A stretch of DNA of 64,000 nucleotides from Massilibacteroides vaginae (GCF_900178525.1 NZ_FXDJ01000009.1:186001-250000), one strand, 5' to 3'; shown: positions 36,560 through 46,747, numbered from the stretch's first letter. Notes: generated by a model from the letters alone, not told the origin. Translations and numbers: made by a program.

Positions 36560-38245
36560 ATGACAACTTTAGATTATATAGTTATCGGACTATTTACTAT
36601 AGTCCTGATCGGGCTTATTGTGCGTGCTCTAAGCAAAAAACAAGAAAGTTCCGGTCAATATTTCCTTGATGGACGCAACGCGACCTGGATCGCGATCGGT
36701 ATGTCTATCTTTGCTTCCAATATCGGATCAGAACACCTCATCGGACTTGCCGGAGCAGGAGCATCCAGCGGTATGGCTATGGCACATTGGGAGATACAGG
36801 GCTGGATGATCCTTATCTTAGGTTGGGTATTCGTTCCCTTTTATTCTCGCAGTATGGTGCTTACCATGCCCGAATTTCTTGAACGAAGATACAACAGTGA
36901 ATCCCGTACGATCCTTTCTGTTATTTCTCTTGTAAGTTATGTGCTCACCAAAGTAGCAGTAACGGTCTATGCCGGGGGAATCGTTTTTAAACAAGTATTT
37001 GGTATTGAGGAACTCTGGGGTATTGACTTCTTCTGGGTTTCTGCTATCGGGCTTATTTTTATAACGGCTATTTTTTCCATCTTCGGAGGAATGAAATCGG
37101 TACTTTATACATCCATACTTCAGACCCCTATCCTATTGATCGGAACGCTTATCATTACGGTATTGGGATTAAAAGCCATCGGAGGTTGGGATGAAGTTAT
37201 GCGTGTTTGCAGTATTACACCGGCAAACGAATACGGCGATACGATGGTCAATCTAATTCGAGACAATCGTGATCCGAAGTTCCCCTGGTTGGGAGCTTTA
37301 ATCGGTTCGTCTATTATTGGTTTCTGGTACTGGTGTACCGACCAATATATTGTACAACGTGTATTAACAGGTAAAAATGAACGGGAATCTCGCCGTGGAG
37401 CTATCTTTGGCGCATATCTCAAACTAACTCCCGTATTTCTATTTCTTATTCCCGGTATGATCGCCTTCGCTTTAGCAAACAAAGAAGGAGGTGTAATGAT
37501 AAACGGTCATATATTCCAACTAACTACCGCAGACGCGGCTTTCCCCACCTTGGTTTCAACGTTATTGCCGGCAGGGATAAAGGGTCTTATGGTTTGCGGA
37601 ATCATATCGGCGTTAATGAACTCGTTAGCTTCGTTGTTTAACTCCTCTTCCATGCTTTTCACGATTGACTTTTACAAAAAGTTCAGGCCTGATACTTCAG
37701 AAAAGAAACTCGTAAGAGTGGGACAGTTGGCTACTGTGGTGATCGTTATCCTTGGTGTATTGTGGATTCCGGTGATGAAGAGCGTAGGCGATGTACTTTA
37801 CACCTATTTGCAAGATGTGCAGTCTGTACTTGCTCCGGGTATTGCCGCGGCCTTCCTCTTAGGCATCACAACCAAAAGAGCAACGCCAAAGGGTGGTATG
37901 TGGGGATTAATCATTGGTTTCGTGATTGGACTTACACGTCTGGGAGCTAACGTATTTTATGCTAATGCAGGAGCTGCAGCAGGAAGTAGCTGGTTCAAGT
38001 CCTTGTTTTACGACACGAACTGGTTATTCTTCTGCGGAGGCATGTTTGTATTCTGCCTGGCCGCTATCATATTGATCAGCTGGTTTACTAAACCTGCCAC
38101 TGCTGAACAACTACAGGGACTTACTTTTGGTTCTTCCACGCCGGAACAAAGAGCAATCACACGTGCCAGTTGGAATGCATGGGATGTAATTCATTCGGTC
38201 ATCATTATCTCCATCACAGTCGCGTTCTATATTTATTTCTGGTAA
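36560..38245 (+). CDS. Sodium/solute symporter, probably arabinose importer
   Basis: 561 residues with about 14 membrane helices, SSS (SGLT-like) family. SGQYFLDGRNATWIAIGMSIFASNIGSEHLIGLAGAGASSGMA and MPEFLERRYNSESRTILSVISL are SSS hallmarks, and NSLASLFNSSSMLFTIDFYKK lies at the sodium site. As the last gene of the arabinose/pentose cluster it is the likely L-arabinose uptake system (the role called AraP in Bacteroides). Substrate is inferred from position. Confidence 0.85.
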   Translation: MTTLDYIVIGLFTIVLIGLIVRALSKKQESSGQYFLDGRNATWIAIGMSIFASNIGSEHLIGLAGAGASSGMAMAHWEIQGWMILILGWVFVPFYSRSMVLTMPEFLERRYNSESRTILSVISLVSYVLTKVAVTVYAGGIVFKQVFGIEELWGIDFFWVSAIGLIFITAIFSIFGGMKSVLYTSILQTPILLIGTLIITVLGLKAIGGWDEVMRVCSITPANEYGDTMVNLIRDNRDPKFPWLGALIGSSIIGFWYWCTDQYIVQRVLTGKNERESRRGAIFGAYLKLTPVFLFLIPGMIAFALANKEGGVMINGHIFQLTTADAAFPTLVSTLLPAGIKGLMVCGIISALMNSLASLFNSSSMLFTIDFYKKFRPDTSEKKLVRVGQLATVVIVILGVLWIPVMKSVGDVLYTYLQDVQSVLAPGIAAAFLLGITTKRATPKGGMWGLIIGFVIGLTRLGANVFYANAGAAAGSSWFKSLFYDTNWLFFCGGMFVFCLAAIILISWFTKPATAEQLQGLTFGSSTPEQRAITRASWNAWDVIHSVIIISITVAFYIYFW

Positions 38246-38291
38246 TTTCACAAGTTATTATCGAGATACAATAATTATTCTAAACAATAGC

Positions 38292-38329
38292 ATGAGGGTG
38301 CCCCAAAACATATTTTGAGACACCCTCAT
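38292..38329. terminator. Hairpin between the symporter and the TonB receptor
   Basis: ATGAGGGTG / CACCCTCAT arms with an inner CAAAA/TTTTG pairing lie between two convergent genes, 46 bases after the symporter stop and 5 bases from the receptor stop. T runs are short on both sides. Confidence 0.65.
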
Positions 38330-38334
38330 TTCAT

Positions 38335-40380
38335 CTACTTCAAGGTATAACTAATTCCACCGATCAGCCAGAAACCGGCTTGTGGAATATTTCCCAGGTC
38401 GTAATACTTGGTGTCATACAGATTATTCGCGCTTAGGTGAATCAGGAAGTCTTTCAATTGCCAGTTGATTCTCAGATCAAGGGTAGAGAAAGGGGTATAT
38501 GATGTGAACTCACCTTCTACAGCGTTATCATAACGCGTATAACCTCCCATACGTTTCTGCCACCGGAAGTTCCAGTTTGCTGTTACATTCTTAAAAACAG
38601 GGTGCTCCAATTTAACCGTTGCCTTATCGCGGAGATAATTCAGGGCATAGTTCGATATTAAGTTACCGGAAGATTTATCCTGATGCAATCGCATATAGCC
38701 GGCATGTAAGACGGTTTGATCCGGCAACAGTGGAATCATTTCGCCTAAGGACAAACTCAATCCAGCCTCAATTCCCTTTTTATCCAGCTCGGTAATATTG
38801 CGCGATTCCCATTTCGCGTCAACAGCTGTCTTTACCCAATCGATAATATTTTCGCCTTTCATCAGATAGGCCGTAGCGTACAGACGCATAAACCAAGTGT
38901 TGTATTTCACTCCTATTTCGAAAGCTTCCGAATTTTCGGGCTTCAGATCCGTATTCCCTATGTGAGTGTTAGTTGTGTAATACAGATCAGTAAAGGTAGG
39001 CATACGGGTCGCCTTATTCCACGAAGCGAAAGTTTTCAGATTGTCTAACACACGGTAGCTGACATTGACCGAAGGATAGAGTTTATATTTGCCGCGCAAC
39101 GCAGTATTATAATTTGCCAATAAACCGGCAGTCAGCGTAAATCGGTTCAACAGTATATTATGCTCTAACGCAAAACTAATATGGGTACGATCGTCGGATT
39201 TGGTATATTTCCCTTCTTTTTCAGGCATCTCTTTCCCAAGAACATTACTTGCAATACCTTCATTCCGGAACTCGCTTCCGAAACTTGTAATCCCCAGCAA
39301 GGAAGTATATTGAAGATTCAGATTTGCGCCATACACATCGCTGCGGTGAAAGTTATGACTCTTATACGTTGAGGGTACATTAGAAGTACCATCCCGATAA
39401 AGTTGAAATTCATCGTAATGCCTACTCCAGTAAACCAAGGGGATAAACTTCAGCCGATCACCTGTTTCGCCCCTGACAGAGGCAAAGTAAGAACTGGTTT
39501 TGTCGTATTGATTCGGATGTTTTGCCGAGTAAAAGGTATTCGCTCCGTACCTTTTATCATTATACCCCAACTGTATATCTACATTGGATTTTTTCTCGGG
39601 CTTAAGCCGGGTTTGCCAAAGCAAGTTCCAAATGTCATAATCACTATTTGCAACATAACCATCAGAAGAAGCATACCCTACAGACAACTGATTAGTTGCC
39701 AACTTAGAAGACAGTGCACCGCTTGCCTGCACGCCCCAAAGACCATGGCTACCTGCCTCCACATTGGCATAAACCTTATGATCAGGTTCTTTTTTTGTAA
39801 TAATATTAATCCCTCCCGAAAAAGCACTCGCACCATAGGTAATGGAAGAAGGACCATGAATAATTTCTATACGTTCTACGTCGGAAAGATTGATCGGGAT
39901 ATCAAAACTGTAATGTCCGGTTTGAGGATTGGAGAGATTTACTCCGTTGAGAAGAATTGCGGTTTGGTCAAAAGATCCGCCACGAATGGAAATATCGGCT
40001 TGTACTCCGTGGCCTCCACGCTGCACGACATCAATATTGGCAGCATAATTAAGTAAGTCCTGAATACTTCGGACAGGCGATTGCTGAATTTCTTCTTTCG
40101 TAATCACAGTCACCAAACGAGCTGTCTGACTCATTGCCATTTCAACTCGCGAGGCAGTGACTGTTACCTCATCCAGTTCATGTTCGGTTTCCGAACTTTC
40201 CACTCCGGCAACCACGTTTGTCTGTGCCGAAACCGTTCCCGCAGCCGCAAAGGTAAGCACACAACTGGTTACTACCCCAATTGTCACCTCCCTATGCAGA
40301 CTGTTGAACGCGCTGTAAGCCTTTCCCGCAAAACCTTTAAAGCGGAATACCTTACATTTGTTAAACATTTCTTGCTTCAT
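38335..40380 (-). CDS. TonB-dependent receptor, BtuB-like
   Basis: 681 residues. It starts with an unusually long signal region of about 53 residues (VFRFKGFAGKAYSAFNSLHREVTIGVVTSC and a second hydrophobic part ending VSAQ). A TonB box-like EVTVTASR leads into the plug (QDLLNYAANIDVVQRGGHGVQADISIRGGSFDQ), and then the 22-strand barrel ends ISYTLK. The TRMPTFTDLYY and GNTDLKPENSEAFEIGVKY segments are found in BtuB/vitamin-like receptors. Cobalamin or another chelate is plausible, but I see no cobalamin riboswitch upstream. No SusD partner or transport genes adjoin it. Confidence 0.82.
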   Translation of the reverse strand: MKQEMFNKCKVFRFKGFAGKAYSAFNSLHREVTIGVVTSCVLTFAAAGTVSAQTNVVAGVESSETEHELDEVTVTASRVEMAMSQTARLVTVITKEEIQQSPVRSIQDLLNYAANIDVVQRGGHGVQADISIRGGSFDQTAILLNGVNLSNPQTGHYSFDIPINLSDVERIEIIHGPSSITYGASAFSGGINIITKKEPDHKVYANVEAGSHGLWGVQASGALSSKLATNQLSVGYASSDGYVANSDYDIWNLLWQTRLKPEKKSNVDIQLGYNDKRYGANTFYSAKHPNQYDKTSSYFASVRGETGDRLKFIPLVYWSRHYDEFQLYRDGTSNVPSTYKSHNFHRSDVYGANLNLQYTSLLGITSFGSEFRNEGIASNVLGKEMPEKEGKYTKSDDRTHISFALEHNILLNRFTLTAGLLANYNTALRGKYKLYPSVNVSYRVLDNLKTFASWNKATRMPTFTDLYYTTNTHIGNTDLKPENSEAFEIGVKYNTWFMRLYATAYLMKGENIIDWVKTAVDAKWESRNITELDKKGIEAGLSLSLGEMIPLLPDQTVLHAGYMRLHQDKSSGNLISNYALNYLRDKATVKLEHPVFKNVTANWNFRWQKRMGGYTRYDNAVEGEFTSYTPFSTLDLRINWQLKDFLIHLSANNLYDTKYYDLGNIPQAGFWLIGGISYTLK

Positions 40381-40607
40381 AAAATAGAATTAAGTTTTTT
40401 GCACTAATGCGGTGTAAAAGTACAACCCAAAAAGCAATTCACAACAACACAATACAAATCATTTATTCAAACTCACCTCATTAAGCTACAAACAAACACG
40501 CAATATTAACGCAAATCGCATCATTCCAAAAAGGTATTTAGCAATCCGGCAGACCTAACATGTTTTTGTTTTTTTATTTCACATTTAAGAACCATCTCTA
40601 ATAATTC

Positions 40608-43600
40608 TCAAAACAAAACACTAAAATCCCATTCTTCTAATGCTTTTTGGGACATTTGGTCTCCATTGGCGCTTGCTAATTTTAATAGGTCGTATGCTTT
40701 TTGAATATCTGGTTTTATACCTCCTTTGCCATTATAGTAAATGTAGGCTAATTTGTATTTGGCCTGCGTATGGTGAAGTCCTTGTTCGATATCGGTCATC
40801 TGGAAATATTCTGCCGCTTGCGCAAAGTCTTGTTTTACTCCCTCCATGCCAAAATGGTAGATATCTCCTACCTGATGGGCACAGTTACTATCGCCAGCTT
40901 TTGCGCCTAACTTCAGGTAGTATAGGGCTTTATCCATATCTTGTTCTATTCCGTATTCTTCTTTCTTATATAAGTTCCCGAGTTTATTATACGCAAATAG
41001 ATAACCACGTTTGCCGCCGTCTTCAAGAATAGCTACAACCTTCGCCATATCTTTTTTGGCAATCCTGCCTTCAAGGTGTACTTCGGCATATTCGATTATA
41101 TAATGACCGCCATATTCTTCGGCAAAGGTTTTAACACGATTATATTCCTCAAAGTATTCCAGGTATTTTATGTTTTCCTCAAAGTCTTGCACTTCTTTAT
41201 CAATTTGCTCTATCTGCTCGTTACTTAACTGTTTACTTACAACTGCTAATTCGTAATCATAAACTGAAAGTTTACCGTAGAAATAAGACTTAGCATATTC
41301 CCGTTGCTTCTTATAATATTTGAACAATTGCTCTTGAGCACTTTTATATCCCAGTTCCGCCGCCTTTGTATACCAAAAAACAGCTAAATCAATGTCCTTG
41401 TCAAAATTGTTTCTTGCATAAAATAAACCATCCCCAACCGTATTACAAAAAGACGCTATTCCATCTATTCTGAACTCGGAATTTTTATTGCCGGACAATG
41501 CGCTTTCAATAGCTTCTGTGTAATACTTCAACGCCGTTTCCTGGTTTCTGACAAGGTGTATATCGCCACGAATAAATAAGTCGCCGACATTAATTTTGTA
41601 ATCCGGATAACCCATAGCTATCAACTTATCGTAATATCCTTTTGCGGTTAAGAAGTTCTGTTTTCCATACTCTTCTGCTTCATAAATCCTTGCTAATTGA
41701 AAAAACGAATTTGGAGATTGTTCGTTCGCTGCAGACTCTAAAAGTTCTACCACCCTATCAATTTTTATTTTTCTATTCAGATAGAAATTGACCAGATTTA
41801 CAACGTAACTACTATCGGCAGCGGCGGCTTGAATGTATAGTTGTTCTATTTTGAGATCGGTTTCCTCTTGTGACGTATTCGGAATTCTAATTCGCATATA
41901 CTTATCAGCCAAAGTAGCGGCTGCTTTAGGATAGTTATTCTCAATCGCTTTGTTTAGCCATTCCAGCGCCTTAGCATCCGCTTCATGTTGAGACTCACAA
42001 GCAATTTTATTTGAATTATATAAGGTGTACATTTCGTACTGTGCCTCTCCTACACCATTATTTGCAGCCTCTTCAATCAACTCATAAGCTCTTTTCTCTA
42101 TCGCCAGATTGTCGTAGAATATGCTTCTATCGAGATAGCTTTGTCCGAGCTTCAACTTAGCTTCGTTATCTCCTTGAGATGCCGGCACCACATAATTATC
42201 GTATATTTTCAGCATACTGTCATCATTACTTTTCGATAACCTCAGGTAGTGTGCTGCTTTTTCCCAGTCTTGTTCCACGCCGGTACCGGTTGCATAATTT
42301 TCTCCCAGTTTTACTTGCGCGTCACTGTATCCATTGTCCGCCAATTTATGCAGAATAGAATCAGCTCTCTTTTCATCCTTTTTAACAGCATCCCCTTCTT
42401 TAAGATACCCTCTTATCTTCCACCAAATCGGACTTTTATCAACAACCCGTTCATCGTCGAGTTGATTTATCAAGCGGTCATAATTTCTCATTATCCGGAT
42501 ATAGAAGCTTCCAAGATAGTTGGGTTCTAATTGTTCGGCTTTGAAGAAATATTCTTTCGCTTTTTCCCGATCTTCTTTCACACCAATACCATTGATGTAT
42601 CTTTTGCCAACTTCTATTATTGCGGAATGGTCTCCATTATTGGCCGCTTTTATTAAATAGTTGGTACTGATTTGTTGCTTGTGGCTATCCTTCGGGTCCT
42701 CGTACATTTTGGCTAATGAGATTAGCGACTCCGTGTAACCCAGACCAGCCGCTTTTTCAAGTAGCTTCTTCGCTTCTACTTCGTTCTTTGTTCCGTATGC
42801 GCCTCTTTGCAGCGCCATTGCCATAGTATGCAAAGCTTCCGCATCGTTGGCCTTTACCCTGTCCTGCAATTCTTTTAATTCTTGTAGCTTTTCCCGGGCC
42901 TCCTTCACCCTTGATTTGGAAAAAGAATAATCATCGTCTTCCAATTTTTCATACCACACCACTACCTCTTCATAGTGTTTATATTCTAAGCAAGCTTTTA
43001 GAACTTCGTAAATATCGCTATCGCGATTGGTTAATGTCGCTATTTTTATTTTCCACCCAATTTCCTGCGTTCCCTCACTCCATTCACTGAGCTTTCTAAG
43101 CGCCGGAATATAGTGTTGGTCGGCCAACTTGGTGAGCTCCCGCAAAGCAGCATCCGAATCAACCTCAGCGTTTAGCAAGGCTTTATAATACTGCAATCCC
43201 ACCAGTCCGCTTTCAGCACCTTTGTCGATGTAATTCAGGTATCGCGCCGACTTGGTTTGTCTGTATTTATTATAGACCCATTCCTGAGAGGAATCAAATT
43301 CGATATGTGCTAAAATTATATCAGCGAAATCATATTTATCAGCATCGTTAGACTGCAAACGGATATAAAACCGAATCGCTTCTTCTTTTTCTTTTTGTTT
43401 GTCTGATTCTATTAGCATGTTTGCAAGATGCAAATGAGCCAATTCATCGTAGTATTGACTGTAATAATAATCTATAGCTAAACGATAATAGTCTTTTGCT
43501 TTTTCCGGATCAGCACTAATTCCTCCAAGACCTAATCTGTATATTTCGGCAATAGTATAGTATGCAATAGCATTATTTTTTGTGTTTGCCACTTCGGTGA

Positions 43601-45200
43601 AGCAGTTAAAAGCTTTAGCATATTCTTTCTTGTCTCCCAATTCCTCATCAACATAGAGCAATCCAAGTGGATAAGCATATTCACTTTTCTGCTCCTCATC
43701 CAGATTCGGGTTAGCCAGTAAGTCTTCATAAATTGTTATAGCCTTATGAATATCTCTATGCTCAAACTCTTTTGTTGAATATATTTTGGCCAAGATAGCC
43801 AACACCACCTCATCTTTACTATCGAGCGTGTAAGCATGATTAATAGCCTCATAGGCTTTAGCTATATTGGGCGTAGTCGTTTTTCCCAAATAGATATTAG
43901 CCAGATTTTTATAGGCTTCCATATTATCGGGTTGCTGCTGTATTACCAATGTGTACCATTTAATGGCCTCATCCAAGTCTTCTTCTAAATCAAGATAATA
44001 ATCTCCATATTCGTAGAAAACAGCCAGCTTTTGCATAGCCTCAACATTTCCCAGATTAGCCGCTTTGATATAATAATCTAATGCTTCAGTTCTATCCTCT
44101 CCCTCTTCATTGCTTGTTCTGTAGTAGTCTGCCAGTTTCATCAGGGCAGGTATATAGTCTTGCTGTGCGGCTTGTTTTAGGTATGGCAGGTATTCATTTT
44201 TGTCTACATAATCCGCCTGATCATAAAGTTCACACAAGGCTTTTACATTATCTTTAGCAGCAGCTTGCTGCAAATAATGTAGCGAAAGCTCTGTATTGGC
44301 GGCAATATAAGGAATACCATTGCGGTATATCTGTGCCAGTTGATAATCAGCAAATCCTATTCCTTTTTCAGCATTCTTCTTTAATATATTGACAACACTT
44401 ACTGCTTGCTCTTTATCCAACAAAGCATACACAGACAACAATTTAGGAGTGTTGAGCGCTACTGATTCTGCAAATAAGTGCATAAAGGCATTGTCTGCAA
44501 TTTCTTTGTATTTCGCGGCCTTTTCTTCATCAGGTGTTATCACTTCACCGGAGGAATACAGATCCTGTAATGCTACTGCCGCTACCATTAACCCGCCCTC
44601 AAAAGCTTCCTCAAGATACTTGATTCCCAGATCGGTGTCTTGCTTTACGCCAAAACCTAATTTGTCATTAAAAACATAAACGGTTCCCACCAGGAAATGA
44701 GTCAGGGGGCTTTTTTCTAACTCATATGCTTTCAGTGCATGTTCTGCCATTTTTGTATATACGGGAGCATCGTTTCCTAAATACCCATTAGGATTAGAAT
44801 AGAGCTGAGCTAAAAAGAGATGTGCCTGTACTAAATTTTGCTCTGCGGCTCTTTCAATATAGCTTTCCATTGCCGACTCTCCTTCATCTAAAACCTGATT
44901 ATAATTCAACACAAACAAGTTGTATGTGGCCTGTCCGTTTCCTTTTTCAGAAGCCGATTTTAACCACTTAACGCCTTGTTCAATTGCAGGAGCATCATCA
45001 CGATTGTCTATATAGAGCATCCCGGTAACAAAAGCGGCATTTGCGTCTCCCCTACCGGCTTCCTTTTCGAAAAATTTAATTGCTGTTTCAACATCTCCCT
45101 GCAAAAAAGAGGTCCAGCCTTTTTGGCTTTGAGCGAAAATAATTTGCATAGAAGAAACTAAGAGTAATCCCATTAAAAGAGTATTTTGTTTAAATCTCAT
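40608..45200 (-). CDS. Giant secreted Sel1-repeat protein
   Basis: 1530 residues with a signal peptide (TLLMGLLLVSSMQIIFAQ). Almost the whole length is made of Sel1-like/TPR repeats of about 36 residues, of the form AA..G...A...L...Y..G (for example YLIKAANNGDHSAIIEVGKRYINGIGV and YLKLGAKAGDSNCAHQVGDIYHFGMEGV). No enzymatic domain is seen. Such solenoids bind partner proteins. Export suggests a periplasmic or surface scaffold. A TACCTTTG -7 box lies about 70 bases upstream. The gene stands alone, with the BtuB-like receptor downstream across a 227-base gap in which I see nothing else. Confidence 0.88.
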   Translation of the reverse strand: MRFKQNTLLMGLLLVSSMQIIFAQSQKGWTSFLQGDVETAIKFFEKEAGRGDANAAFVTGMLYIDNRDDAPAIEQGVKWLKSASEKGNGQATYNLFVLNYNQVLDEGESAMESYIERAAEQNLVQAHLFLAQLYSNPNGYLGNDAPVYTKMAEHALKAYELEKSPLTHFLVGTVYVFNDKLGFGVKQDTDLGIKYLEEAFEGGLMVAAVALQDLYSSGEVITPDEEKAAKYKEIADNAFMHLFAESVALNTPKLLSVYALLDKEQAVSVVNILKKNAEKGIGFADYQLAQIYRNGIPYIAANTELSLHYLQQAAAKDNVKALCELYDQADYVDKNEYLPYLKQAAQQDYIPALMKLADYYRTSNEEGEDRTEALDYYIKAANLGNVEAMQKLAVFYEYGDYYLDLEEDLDEAIKWYTLVIQQQPDNMEAYKNLANIYLGKTTTPNIAKAYEAINHAYTLDSKDEVVLAILAKIYSTKEFEHRDIHKAITIYEDLLANPNLDEEQKSEYAYPLGLLYVDEELGDKKEYAKAFNCFTEVANTKNNAIAYYTIAEIYRLGLGGISADPEKAKDYYRLAIDYYYSQYYDELAHLHLANMLIESDKQKEKEEAIRFYIRLQSNDADKYDFADIILAHIEFDSSQEWVYNKYRQTKSARYLNYIDKGAESGLVGLQYYKALLNAEVDSDAALRELTKLADQHYIPALRKLSEWSEGTQEIGWKIKIATLTNRDSDIYEVLKACLEYKHYEEVVVWYEKLEDDDYSFSKSRVKEAREKLQELKELQDRVKANDAEALHTMAMALQRGAYGTKNEVEAKKLLEKAAGLGYTESLISLAKMYEDPKDSHKQQISTNYLIKAANNGDHSAIIEVGKRYINGIGVKEDREKAKEYFFKAEQLEPNYLGSFYIRIMRNYDRLINQLDDERVVDKSPIWWKIRGYLKEGDAVKKDEKRADSILHKLADNGYSDAQVKLGENYATGTGVEQDWEKAAHYLRLSKSNDDSMLKIYDNYVVPASQGDNEAKLKLGQSYLDRSIFYDNLAIEKRAYELIEEAANNGVGEAQYEMYTLYNSNKIACESQHEADAKALEWLNKAIENNYPKAAATLADKYMRIRIPNTSQEETDLKIEQLYIQAAAADSSYVVNLVNFYLNRKIKIDRVVELLESAANEQSPNSFFQLARIYEAEEYGKQNFLTAKGYYDKLIAMGYPDYKINVGDLFIRGDIHLVRNQETALKYYTEAIESALSGNKNSEFRIDGIASFCNTVGDGLFYARNNFDKDIDLAVFWYTKAAELGYKSAQEQLFKYYKKQREYAKSYFYGKLSVYDYELAVVSKQLSNEQIEQIDKEVQDFEENIKYLEYFEEYNRVKTFAEEYGGHYIIEYAEVHLEGRIAKKDMAKVVAILEDGGKRGYLFAYNKLGNLYKKEEYGIEQDMDKALYYLKLGAKAGDSNCAHQVGDIYHFGMEGVKQDFAQAAEYFQMTDIEQGLHHTQAKYKLAYIYYNGKGGIKPDIQKAYDLLKLASANGDQMSQKALEEWDFSVLF

Positions 45201-45270
45201 ATTGTTATGTATATATTATGCCAACTTCCGGCGAATAGCGTTTGGCGAAACACAATGTCTAAATCGCCGA

Positions 45271-45278
45271 CAAAGGTA
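45271..45278 (-). promoter_or_regulatory. -7 box of the Sel1-repeat gene
   Basis: TACCTTTG on the minus strand matches TAnnTTTG, 70 bases before the ATG. The expected -33 position is T/A-rich without a clear TTTG. Confidence 0.5.
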
Positions 45279-45341
45279 TTGATATTTATGCTATTTTTTT
45301 AAAAAAACCAAGCACAAATCCGAAAAACGAGATCAGTTCGT

Positions 45342-45746
45342 TTATTTGATTTTCAAGCCTGGTATAAGTGGGGTTGTGTCGATAAGTTCGAGAGACTGTA
45401 TCATGTGGGGTGTACCTTCTTTGTACTTAACGAAGTGAGGTGTTTTGAGGTGTTGCTGGTAGGCTTCTTCGCTGGCGTATATTTCAAGTATAGTTATTTT
45501 GTTTGGGTTTTCTTTTTCCGCAATCGCATAGAGCATTAATACGCCGGGTTCAAGCTGCATCGAGACTTCGATTTCTTCTTTTAAAAAGGCATTGTATTCG
45601 TCTAATTGCTGGGGGTCAACGGTAATCTTCGCAAGGCGGACTTTGTTGTTTTCTGCCGGAACTGATTTCTGCGCTTTTAATTGACCGGCGCTTGTTATAC
45701 CTATTACGAGTATAGCCGCTATTATTACGTTGGTTAATCTTTTCAT
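45342..45746 (-). CDS. Exported antibiotic-biosynthesis-monooxygenase (ABM) domain protein
   Basis: 134 residues with a signal peptide (VIIAAILVIGITSAGQLKAQ). The ABM-type ferredoxin-like barrel reads VRLAKITVDPQQLDEYNAFLKEEIEVSMQLEPGVLMLYAIAEKENPNKITILEIYASEEAYQQHLKTPHFVKY. Family members include quinol monooxygenases such as YgiN, but the exported Bacteroidetes forms lack an assigned reaction. It is probably monocistronic. Confidence 0.82.
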   Translation of the reverse strand: MKRLTNVIIAAILVIGITSAGQLKAQKSVPAENNKVRLAKITVDPQQLDEYNAFLKEEIEVSMQLEPGVLMLYAIAEKENPNKITILEIYASEEAYQQHLKTPHFVKYKEGTPHMIQSLELIDTTPLIPGLKIK

Positions 45747-46164
45747 TTTCTTTCTGTTTATTTTTATGCTGATGAAAAATTCACTTTTTCACTTTTGCAA
45801 ATATAGGTATTACATATAGCACACTTCTATAACCGGCTCTTAATAAATGATAATCAAGAAGTCTGCCAACCCGATAAGGTTTTAACTTAATATTGATTAA
45901 TTTAAATATAAACAGCGCACTTACTCCGTCTTGTATATTTGATTTCTTTTCTATTCGTTATTCTTCAGTCATTTTTCATTAAACTACTGATTATATCCTT
46001 TTTAAAGTTTATTTGTTTTAGAATATAATTTCACGACTGCCTCTTTGTTAATTTTTAAAAGCACAGGACATTTGTTAACGTAACAATCTACAAATCATAT
46101 ATTTTAACCAAACCTTGACCTGTAACACTTGTTTAGTATATACATATTTAATAATAAAAGGATC
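45747..46164. other. Gene-free gap before the fimbrillin relic
   Basis: 418 A+T-rich bases between divergent genes. I see no gene, RNA or strong repeat. It should hold the promoter of the ABM gene and the old promoter of the fimbrillin relic. Confidence 0.6.
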
Positions 46165-46709
46165 ATGAAAAAGTATATTTTTTATATATTTTCGGCATCA
46201 TTAATTGTGCTGTTAGGTTGCAACCGTGATGATGACCGAAAGCATGACAGTAACCAGAAGATTAAACTAAATGTTTCGGTTAACAAAACATTAATTGTTA
46301 AAAGCATAGGACCTGTTACCAGTCAATTTACAACCGATTTCCCCATAGGGATTTTCGCGCATAACGGAACATACACTTCAAAAGGAAGTGCCGATATGGA
46401 AGCGCTTTCTGCTGCTGATCAGACCGCCGGTGTGGAAATTACCACAGCAGGCGTCGATGCGAATTCACCGGTAATGACAGTGCCTCTTGCGGCAGGATTG
46501 CCCTATAATTTAACGATAGTGGTACAACCGCTGAACAGCGCCACAACGGTTTCTTACACAACGGCTTTGACCACGACTGCAGAAATGGGCAAGTAACATT
46601 TACCATTCAAATAGCCTCTTTAGAGGTCAGTCCGTCTTCTAAATTAAACGTGGCACAAACTACGCTCGAAGGCGGAAAACGTTATGTTTTTAACGTTACG
46701 ATTCTTTGA
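46165..46709 (+). pseudogene. Frameshifted fimbrillin-like lipoprotein
   Basis: From the ATG at 46165 the frame gives a lipoprotein signal (YIFYIFSASLIVLLGC), FPIGIFAHNGTYTSKG, the usual early motif of fimbrillin-family proteins, and stops at 46596. The next frame continues without a gap into VTFTIQIASLEVSPSSKL and ends GGKRYVFNVTIL, the typical fimbrillin C-terminal strand, stopping at 46709. Adding one A near 46591 (GGC AAA GTA) joins the two parts. Even then the product (about 180 residues) is shorter than usual for the family, so the centre may also be deleted. Fimbrillins polymerise into Mfa/Fim-type pili or cap them. Confidence 0.78.
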
Positions 46710-46747
46710 TTTTTTTGTCTTTTTGGCACGTTTTTTATATCGCTGTT

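Noticed and set aside
40381-40607. Cobalamin riboswitch before the BtuB-like receptor
   Set aside because: No B12-box (GCCACTG-like) or the usual multi-stem layout seen on the minus strand.
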